Origin: Myxococcales bacterium
Lineage (GTDB): Bacteria; Myxococcota; Polyangia; Fen-1088
Direction of reading: 5' to 3'
NCBI GenBank assembly: GCA_003155465.1
Contig: PMCR01000148.1
Span: 1-16,732, forward strand
Length of the DNA: 16,732 nucleotides
Shown here one piece after another: positions 7,409 through 13,260 of the stretch. The translations under genes and the position numbers were made by a program. Position 1 is the first letter of the stretch. Every line of letters begins with the position of its first letter. The notes beneath the pieces are model-generated. The model did not search any database. It saw only the letters and a list, made by a program, of their open reading frames with translations, and was not told the DNA's origin.

Positions 7409-8104
7409 CTAGTTGGTCCTTGACTCAAGCAACTTGAGGAATTGCGCAGCCACGGCAGAAGACGAACTCTGGTCGGCATACCCGCTCAATTGCACTTCGA
7501 AATACATCGCCTTGAAGTGGGCATATGCGGTAAGGCCGGTTAGTGTCGAATAGGCAATCGCGACCGATCCGTCATAGCCAGGGATGAGAACGGAAGCGCC
7601 ATTGTCCTTCTGATAGCTGAACATCGAATTGGCCTGGTCGTTCGTTACGAAATCCATGGCTACTACCGTGCAAAGCTGCGGATCGGGACCCTGCATATCT
7701 TCGTACATGGTCACCCGACACCCCCTATCGGAATAGGCATCCGCGGCGCCGTCTATTCTCCCAACCAATTCGTCGTTGCCGGTATAGACGGCGAAGGCAG
7801 TCGGATCATCGGATGTCGGGACCAGCGTCCAACCGGACAACTCGTTGTCCTTGACTTTGTACTTCTTGCCAAATGCATCCGCGTCGAGGGTGGCGCTTGT
7901 ACTGCCTGTTCCGGTCGTGCCGCCCGTGTTGCCCGTTCCGGTCGTGCCGCCCATGTTGCCCGTTCCGGTCGTGCCGCCCGCCCTGGTGCCACCGCTGCCG
8001 TTCATGCCACCCGTGGAGGTTTCGGTGGTGCCTCCCCCGGAACCGCAAGCCGCGAAGAATGTAACGCCAGCGACACAAAGGATATGGAGAGTGGTTCGGT
8101 TCAT
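7409..8104 (-). CDS. Small lipoprotein, first gene of the DUF362 operon (possibly DUF6599-like)
   Basis: A 231-residue predicted lipoprotein. The start at 8104 has a strong AGGAGG 6 nt upstream (8111-8116). The signal sequence ends in the lipobox FAAC (Cys 20). Residues 21-68 are a Gly/Thr/Ser tether with three 9-residue units of GGTTGTGNx type, similar in style to its neighbours. The globular part (about 70-231) contains VYTGNDELVGRIDGAADAY, a Cys pair (RGC, QLC), AMDFVTNDQANSMF and a C-terminal SSAVAAQFLKLLES. The order 'deL..iNGaAd.Y' then '.dM.t.eqA..MF' resembles the DUF6599 family as I remember it, but this is a weak match by eye. It lies 15 bp upstream of DUF362 copy 2 on the same strand, so it is very likely co-transcribed and a partner of the two DUF362 proteins. 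The exact function is unknown. Confidence 0.8.
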   Translation of the reverse strand: MNRTTLHILCVAGVTFFAACGSGGGTTETSTGGMNGSGGTRAGGTTGTGNMGGTTGTGNTGGTTGTGSTSATLDADAFGKKYKVKDNELSGWTLVPTSDDPTAFAVYTGNDELVGRIDGAADAYSDRGCRVTMYEDMQGPDPQLCTVVAMDFVTNDQANSMFSYQKDNGASVLIPGYDGSVAIAYSTLTGLTAYAHFKAMYFEVQLSGYADQSSSSAVAAQFLKLLESRTN

Positions 8105-8563
8105 CTAATTCCTCCTCGGAAACGTTGTTCGAGCCTCGCCGGCTCGCGATCCATGCGACGCCTATTCTTTATTCGAGATGGTATCTACATGCAACCGGCC
8201 TCCTGTTCGGAGGTGCGCTAGAGTATAGCTCAGAGGCAGTGCCGATACTCGACCCGTTCGCGCATGCGGGAGCCCTTGACGACCAAGGTCTCGTCCGGAG
8301 CATGGCGGCATCTCACGCGCTGCTCCAGGCGCCCGCACATGGGAGGTCTTCTGCGAATGGCGTAGGCACAATATTTTGCTCTCGACGCAAGAAATGCATG
8401 AGCCGCGCGGAGAAGTCGAGTCACTGCGCTCTTTACAGGTTGGATCGTGGGGACAAACCGCTGTCACGGGAAGACACAACGCAACGGCGATTAGGACGAA
8501 TGGTCTAGGAACATGCAGCGCGCATTCGCTAGGATGCGCAAGAACGACATCACGGAGGATGCG
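8105..8563. other. Divergent intergenic region between the lipoprotein operon and the lyase gene
   Basis: About 460 bp with no convincing gene. It should hold the promoters of both flanking transcription units. On the minus strand TATACT (8222-8227) looks like a -10 box, but I see no good -35. Just downstream of it lies a small stem (CCTCC/GGAGG, 8199-8213). On the plus strand I find no convincing promoter. Open frames on both strands here have no ribosome binding site and no recognisable protein character. Confidence 0.5.
8554..8558 (+). promoter_or_regulatory. Ribosome binding site that fixes the start of the lyase gene
   Basis: GGAGG lies 5 nt before the ATG at 8564. The frame is open from an earlier ATG at 8513, which has no such site and would put 17 charged residues before the lipoprotein signal. 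Confidence 0.7.
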
Positions 8564-10888
8564 ATGCGAACGAGGACTCGGAACGCGATACAAGTTCTAG
8601 TGCGAGGGTGCACGGCTCTGCTTCTCGGCGGCGCCATCACCCTGCTACAAGGCTGCGATTCGACCGGCGCGGGGACCGTTCCTTCTGCCGGGACCTCAGG
8701 TTCGACCGGCGTGGCGGGCTCGAGCGGGACTGGGACCGTTGGCTCGTCTGCTGCGACCGGGGGCAATTCGGAGGTAAGCAGTAGCCCGACCGATACCGGC
8801 GGCAGTATCCCGATCGGTGGTTCCTCGACTGCAGGCGGCGGCACCGCGACCGGCGGTACGGTCGCGACAGGGGGTGCGCCCAACACCGGCGTGACAACCG
8901 GCCGTGGTGGCAGCTCCGGCGGAACAACCGGCCCCGGCGCGACAACCGGCACGGGCGGGACAAATGGCACCGGCGGTACCCCCAGCTCCGGCGGCGCCAG
9001 CAGCCGCGGCAGCACAACTAGCTCTGGCGGCGCAATAGGCTCCGGCGGTGTGACGCCCAGCGGTGGCTCTCTGCCACCCAACCCGGACGCCGTGCGATAC
9101 ATGGAAAAGCTCTCCCGCGGCTTGGTCGCCGTCAAGTCCGGGAGTGGCTATTTCCTGAGCTGGAGGTTGTTCGGGACCGAAGCGGGTTCCGATATTGCGT
9201 TCAATGTGTACAGAGGCACGACAAAGCTCAATGCCTCGCCGATCACCAACGCCACCTCTTACCTGGATAGCGCCGGCGGGGGAACTGACTACTCGGTGAA
9301 GGCGGTTGTCGGAGGCCAGGAGCAGGAGTCCAGCGCCGTGGAACATGTTATGGCGCAGAACTACATCTCCATCGCATTGCAGAACTCCTCTGGATACACG
9401 GCGGGCGACGTTAGCACCGGTGACCTCGACGGCGACGGGCAGTACGAGCTCGTGGTCAAGGAGGAAAAGAGTCCCAAGGACAATGCGTATCCAGGAGTCA
9501 GCGGCTCGACCAAACTCGCCGCGTATACGCTTGCCGGCAAGTTCATGTGGAGGATCGAGGTGGGCGTGAACATCCGCGAGGGTGCCCACTACACGCAGTT
9601 CATGGTGTACGATCTCGACGGTGATGGAATTGCCGAAGTCGCCCTAAAGACCGCGCCAGGTACCAAGGACGGCACTGGCAGCTACTTGAAGACCGGGCCC
9701 GCGGTCGGCGCGGACAATTCCGTGAACTTGGTGAATGCGGACGGCAAGATCCTGACCGGGCCAGAGTGGTACACCATCTTCAATGGCAAGACTGGTGCGG
9801 AACTCATCACCGTCGAATACAAGCCGCTTCGAGGCGCACCCGGGGTGTGGGGCGCGGTTGCCGGCATTGCCGATGCCAGTGACATGGGGTGGGGCGATGA
9901 CACCAACGGAAACTTCGTCGACCGGTTCCTGGCCTCAGTTGCCTATATCGACGGGGAACGGCCAAGCGTGGTTCCTTGCCGCGGCTACTACTGGCGCACG
10001 GCGTGCTGGGCGCTCGACTGGCGGGGCGGCAAACTGACCGAGCGCTGGCTGTTCGACACTGTCACCGGTGGTGTCGGAAAAGACGGCAAGAAGTATCAGA
10101 GCTCACAAGGATACCAAAGCCAGGGTGCCCACAGCATCCGTCAAGGCGATGTGGACGGCGACGGATTTGACGAAATAGTCATGGGCCAGTCGGTAATAGA
10201 CCATGACGGCGTAGGACTCTATTCCACGAGTCTAAGACACGGGGATGCTATGCATTTTGGTGCCTTTGACCCCGTAAGGGGTGGTCTTCAAGTGTACATG
10301 GTCCACGAACAGGTACACAGCAATGGAGGAATAGGCGCGAGTTTCCACAACGCCGGAACCGGAGAAGTCTACTGGACGGACCCCGGCTCAAGTGACGTCG
10401 GACGTGGCTGCGCGGCACCAATTACCAACACCAAAGGCTGGCAGTTCTGGTCCGGCGTGGGCGGGCCGTGGGACGTGAACCACAAGAGCGCAGGGAGCAA
10501 GCCTAGCTCGCAGAATTTTGCCATCTGGTGGGGCGCCGGTCCGCTGCGCGAGCCGCAAGACGGGGCGTCGTTCAATGGTCTGTCCGCCAGCGGCTGCAAG
10601 GGGAACAACGGCACAAAGAACACGCCGGGCCTCAATGCAGACCTCTTCGGCGATTGGCGTGAGGAAACCGTCCTCACCTGCGGCAACGAGTTGCGCGTCT
10701 ACACAACCACCATCCCGACGACCAACCGTCTCTATACACTGATGCACGACCCAATCTACCGGTTGAGCGTTGCCACGGAGAATGTCGCGTACAACCAGCC
10801 GCCGGAGCCGGGCATCTACATCGGCTACGACATGACGCTGCCGCAGCCGAAGCCGAAGATCAAGTACTACGACCTGACTCTGCCGTAG
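8564..10888 (+). CDS. Rhamnogalacturonan lyase (polysaccharide lyase family 11), lipoprotein
   Basis: A 774-residue enzyme predicted to cleave the alternating rhamnose-galacturonate backbone of rhamnogalacturonan I, a pectin, by beta-elimination. It carries a lipoprotein signal with lipobox LLQGC (Cys 31) and then a Gly/Ser/Thr tether to about residue 170. The catalytic part starts at about 178 (RYMEKLSRGLVAV) and matches Bacillus YesW/YesX-type PL11 proteins throughout: an N-terminal beta domain (FLSWRLFGTE, FNVYRG); propeller segments with Ca-binding loops DLDGDG (288-293, 350-355) and DVDGDG (529-534); AHYTQFMVYD; MGWGDDTNGNFVDRFLA; RGYYWRTACWALDW; DVGRGCAAPI; GDWREETVLTC; LYTLMHDPIYRLS; and YNQPPEPGIYIGYD. 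The domain is full length with no visible break. Asp at +2 after the lipid Cys would mean inner-membrane retention in E. coli, but the rule may not hold here. The gene appears to be monocistronic. Confidence 0.93.
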   Translation: MRTRTRNAIQVLVRGCTALLLGGAITLLQGCDSTGAGTVPSAGTSGSTGVAGSSGTGTVGSSAATGGNSEVSSSPTDTGGSIPIGGSSTAGGGTATGGTVATGGAPNTGVTTGRGGSSGGTTGPGATTGTGGTNGTGGTPSSGGASSRGSTTSSGGAIGSGGVTPSGGSLPPNPDAVRYMEKLSRGLVAVKSGSGYFLSWRLFGTEAGSDIAFNVYRGTTKLNASPITNATSYLDSAGGGTDYSVKAVVGGQEQESSAVEHVMAQNYISIALQNSSGYTAGDVSTGDLDGDGQYELVVKEEKSPKDNAYPGVSGSTKLAAYTLAGKFMWRIEVGVNIREGAHYTQFMVYDLDGDGIAEVALKTAPGTKDGTGSYLKTGPAVGADNSVNLVNADGKILTGPEWYTIFNGKTGAELITVEYKPLRGAPGVWGAVAGIADASDMGWGDDTNGNFVDRFLASVAYIDGERPSVVPCRGYYWRTACWALDWRGGKLTERWLFDTVTGGVGKDGKKYQSSQGYQSQGAHSIRQGDVDGDGFDEIVMGQSVIDHDGVGLYSTSLRHGDAMHFGAFDPVRGGLQVYMVHEQVHSNGGIGASFHNAGTGEVYWTDPGSSDVGRGCAAPITNTKGWQFWSGVGGPWDVNHKSAGSKPSSQNFAIWWGAGPLREPQDGASFNGLSASGCKGNNGTKNTPGLNADLFGDWREETVLTCGNELRVYTTTIPTTNRLYTLMHDPIYRLSVATENVAYNQPPEPGIYIGYDMTLPQPKPKIKYYDLTLP

Positions 10889-11047
10889 CGTAGGTCCCGT
10901 CGCGTTCGCAGCTGGTTGAGCGACCGGGTCGACCGCGGCGGGGCTGATGGCCGGCTCCACCGCCGGAGCCGGCGAGGGCGCGCGCAAAGCGCGCGGGGCG
11001 GACAGGGTGGGGTGGGAAGCCCACCGAAGGTGGATTCGGCCACCGAA

Positions 11048-11083
11048 GGCGGCTCTGGCCCCGGAAACGGGAACCAGAGCGCC
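11048..11083 (+). other. Stem-loop capped by a GAAA tetraloop
   Basis: Reading the plus strand: GGC (11048-11050) pairs with GCC (11081-11083), GCTCTGG (11052-11058) with CCAGAGC (11074-11080), and CCCG (11060-11063) with CGGG (11068-11071), around the loop GAAA (11064-11067). That makes 14 base pairs broken only by a one-base bulge, an internal C/AA mismatch and a GNRA loop. GNRA capping points to an RNA-level function on this strand. The class is not recognised. Confidence 0.6.
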
Positions 11084-11232
11084 GAACGGTTTGACGGACC
11101 GAGTGAAATTGCGGAGTTGCGAGCAGCCCAAGGCGCGAGGAGGGAGAATACTCGACGTATTTGACCGACGAGCAACGAAGGGATGCGACGCAAATCCGCG
11201 ATTTCACGACGGGAGGCAAACCGTTCGGCGCT
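11076..11232. repeat. Imperfect ~157-bp palindrome
   Basis: The left arm starting at 11076 (AGAGCGCCGAACGGTTTG) matches the reverse complement of the right arm ending at 11232. The similarity continues inward through GTGAAAT, GCGGA and TTGCG towards a centre at about 11154, where AATAC and GTATT flank TCGAC. The arms are exact for 18 bp and then diverge while keeping register. It resembles the dispersed palindromic elements of other large bacterial genomes; whether this one is multicopy cannot be judged here. Confidence 0.7.
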
Positions 11233-11235
11233 CTA
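11207..11235 (-). repeat. 29-nt inverted repeat, left copy (pairs with 13106-13134)
   Basis: The reverse complement of this segment matches 13106-13134 with two mismatches in 29 nt. It overlaps the right arm of the long palindrome and ends 38 bp beyond the stop codon of DUF362 copy 3, so copy 3 is bracketed by inverted copies. Confidence 0.8.
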
Positions 11236-11272
11236 GAGCCAGCCGCGGGTTTCCAAGGTCGGGAGATGCGGC

Positions 11273-12985
11273 TCAGGTACCCAGCCAGCGTCGAAGTCTT
11301 CCGGCCACCACCGCGCCGAACGCCAGCATCGCGCCCCAAGGGGTGGCGCGGTGATCGGCCCCGGCGACAGTACAGCCGCCCCCTGACTTCCCTGGGGCGG
11401 CCGTGGCGTCCGTCGTTTCGGTGCTGCCGCCACTGCCACCCACTGAACTCGCGGTCGTCCCGGATCCGGCGCTCGTTCCGCCAGTTGCCTTGGAGCCCCC
11501 CGTCGCCGAGGTGGCGCTCGTCGCCAGACCGCCCGTTCCGCCAGCGCCAGCGCTGCCTGACGTGGTGCCAGCGCTGGTAGTACCGCCCTCAGCGGTCGCA
11601 CCACCGCTGGCCGCGCCGCCTGTCCCGGTGGTACCACCGCCGGCCGCGCCGCCTGGGCCGGTGGGTCCGTCGCTGCGCGCGCCGCCTGTGCCGGTGGTTC
11701 CGCCGCTGCGCGCGCCGCCTGTGCCGGTGGTTCCGCCGCTGGCCGCGCCCCCGGCTCCGCTGGTCCCGCCGGTGCGGGCGCCTCCGGCCGCGCTGGTTCC
11801 GCCGGTGCGGGTGCCTCCGGCGCCGCTGCTTCCGCCGCTACCGCCAGTGGGAACGACCGTGCCGCTGCCGGGAACGTATTCGTTCCAGTCCAGGGCGTCC
11901 GTCTCGGCATAGTCGAAGTTCGTGAGGAACTTGGGAAGGTTGTTGTTCGCGTCGGGCTTGCCCATGACGTCTTTCATTATCCTCATCGCGGTGAGGTAAT
12001 CGACGATGGGGGCAAAGGTTCCCATAATCATCCGGTCTACTCTGGTATCGAAACTGCCTCCGGCACCGTTGCCATTGGCCAGCAGTCCGTCCACGATGCA
12101 CAGTTGCTGCCGAACGGGATCGCCGCCGAGGACGGCGGGATGCTTGTTGATGTCGCAGATGGCGGTAATATTGTGCAGCCCGGTCGCACTCGGAGTCCCG
12201 GTACCGGCATTGATGAAGGTGCCGAGATGGTTCTTCATGCACAGGGAGCAACTGCCGTATGCGTACGCTGTTCCCGGACCGCTGTGCCTCTTGATGATGG
12301 CAATATCCACAAGAATGTCGATGACGCCGTTGACAAGGTCGGCGACGCCCTGCATGGATTTCGTGGCGGAGGCAATGGTGACCGGCACCATGCCGCCCAA
12401 TGATTGCGCCAGTTTGCTCACAGTCGCGCGTATCTTGGTTGCGTCAGCCGGGTCGGCATAGGTGGAATAGGCCCCCGAAGCGTCGCTATTTGCGTCGTAG
12501 AGGATGATGTTGGCCGCTGGAACCTTGAACTGATCGACGAACACGTCGCAGATTTTCTTGATCACCGCGACGCGGGGATGGTTCCCGTTGCTGCCCAATA
12601 TCGCATTCGTCTTGATCGCCACCTTGGTGCTGGTCCACGGTTTGCTCGACCGGAAGATCGTGCTCCAGGCTTCGGCCGCGGTGGTCTTGTTGGCCAGGTA
12701 CATTGCCATCTGGTCGAGGTTGGAGGAGACCAGGTTCGCGTCGACCGCGCTGTTCTGGGCGCTGAAGGCGCTGCTAGGGTTGCTCGTGAGCATCTTCGTG
12801 TCGTGGCAGCAGATGACCCGCTTGTTGTCGATGGCCGGATTGATCTGCATGCCGCTGACCCACCCCCCAGTCGACTGGGCGAAAAGCTTGTCGAATTTCA
12901 GGGCACTGATTCCCATCGCGCCCGCCGCTCCCGCCGCGGCGGTCTTGAGAAAGTCGCGGCGCTGAGGGTGTGGATTCTTGGCCAT
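11273..12985 (-). CDS. Tat-exported DUF362 protein with Gly/Thr tether and MYXO-CTERM-like anchor (copy 3)
   Basis: A 570-residue paralogue of the two operon copies, clearly more diverged. The start at 12985 is chosen because the Tat signal then aligns exactly with the others (RRDFLK at 9-14) and GAAAGGG lies at proper spacing; an ATG two codons earlier is too close to that site. The cysteines are again conserved (59-60 CC; 246 and 249 in GSCSLC). Family motifs include KNHLGTF, INKHPAVLGGDPVRQQLCIVDG and MGTFAPIVDYLTAMRI. The tether (about 374-533) is rich in SGGTTGTGGAR-type units. It ends with GGGC (Cys 538), WGAMLAFGAVVAG, and RR five residues from the end, the tidiest MYXO-CTERM layout of the three. 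It stands alone, separated from copies 1-2 by the lyase gene and from the Ycf48-like gene upstream by 275 bp. Flanking inverted repeats hint that it moved separately. Function unknown. Confidence 0.9.
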   Translation of the reverse strand: MAKNPHPQRRDFLKTAAAGAAGAMGISALKFDKLFAQSTGGWVSGMQINPAIDNKRVICCHDTKMLTSNPSSAFSAQNSAVDANLVSSNLDQMAMYLANKTTAAEAWSTIFRSSKPWTSTKVAIKTNAILGSNGNHPRVAVIKKICDVFVDQFKVPAANIILYDANSDASGAYSTYADPADATKIRATVSKLAQSLGGMVPVTIASATKSMQGVADLVNGVIDILVDIAIIKRHSGPGTAYAYGSCSLCMKNHLGTFINAGTGTPSATGLHNITAICDINKHPAVLGGDPVRQQLCIVDGLLANGNGAGGSFDTRVDRMIMGTFAPIVDYLTAMRIMKDVMGKPDANNNLPKFLTNFDYAETDALDWNEYVPGSGTVVPTGGSGGSSGAGGTRTGGTSAAGGARTGGTSGAGGAASGGTTGTGGARSGGTTGTGGARSDGPTGPGGAAGGGTTGTGGAASGGATAEGGTTSAGTTSGSAGAGGTGGLATSATSATGGSKATGGTSAGSGTTASSVGGSGGSTETTDATAAPGKSGGGCTVAGADHRATPWGAMLAFGAVVAGRLRRWLGT

Positions 12986-13000
12986 TGTCATTTCCCTTTC

Positions 13001-13064
13001 TGGCTCAAAATGGTGCTGGCTCAGAATAGTGGTGGCCCGGAATGATTCTGGCTCAGAATACTCC
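13001..13064. repeat. Four 16-nt tandem repeats just upstream of DUF362 copy 3
   Basis: The units at 13001, 13017, 13033 and 13049 each begin TGGCTCAGAAT or a close variant (the first has AAAAT, the third CCGGAAT) followed by a variable 4-5 nt tail. Sixteen is not a multiple of three, so the array is not coding. It ends one base before the GAAAGGG ribosome-binding stretch, so it would lie in the 5' leader or promoter of copy 3. Confidence 0.8.
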
Positions 13065-13105
13065 AGCTGGAGGCCGAATCGTCCACATGCGGACGTGGGT
13101 GGGCC

Positions 13106-13134
13106 TAGAGCACCGAACGGTTTGCCTACCGTCG
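13106..13134 (+). repeat. 29-nt inverted repeat, right copy (pairs with 11207-11235)
   Basis: Matches the reverse complement of 11207-11235 with two mismatches. Its core CCGAACGGTTTG also occurs in direct orientation at 11082-11093, giving three copies in the window. Confidence 0.8.
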
Positions 13135-13260
13135 AAATTGAGATGGGAACCCGGGACGGGTTCCATGCGGCGCAAGACAGCGGCTCTCGCGCTGACGCAA
13201 TGAAGCAACCACAGTTTCCGGCTGCTTGTTGCGCTGTGTCGATCACGCGGAACAGTCACG

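Larger units (their letters stand above)
10889..11272. other. Hairpin-dense non-coding region between convergent genes
   Basis: 384 bp with no supported gene. A chain of inverted repeats runs from 10950 to 11232: GCCGGCTCC/GGAGCCGGC (10950-10973); CGCGCGC-AAA-GCGCGCG (10979-10995); GGTGGG-AAG-CCCACC (11011-11025), followed by further GGTGG (11029-11033) and CCACC (11040-11044) segments that could pair alternatively; a tetraloop stem at 11048-11083; and a long imperfect palindrome at 11076-11232. Terminator function for either convergent gene is possible, but the amount of structure exceeds what termination needs. It may be a structured RNA or a dispersed repeat element. Confidence 0.6.
12986..13260 (-). 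promoter_or_regulatory. Leader region of DUF362 copy 3
   Basis: 275 bp with no gene, between the Ycf48-like gene and copy 3. From the start codon upstream on the minus strand it holds the ribosome binding site (AAAGGG, 12994-12999), four 16-nt tandem repeats (13001-13064), a small stem CGTCC/GGACG near 13079-13094, and the right copy of the 29-nt inverted repeat (13106-13134). I see no convincing -35/-10 pair. Confidence 0.45.

Noticed and set aside
8162..8593. Minus-strand open frame of 143 codons between the lipoprotein and the lyase
   Set aside because: It overlaps the start of the lyase gene, lacks a convincing ribosome binding site and reads as Arg/Pro/Ser-rich composition with no protein-like pattern.
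13001..13064. 16-nt repeats considered as a CRISPR array
   Set aside because: The units are too short, directly abutting and imperfect, with only 4-5 nt variable tails and no cas genes.
11207..13134. Inverted-repeat-bounded segment considered as an insertion sequence
   Set aside because: The enclosed gene is a DUF362 paralogue, not a transposase, and no target-site duplication is visible. It is kept only as a possible passenger of small elements.
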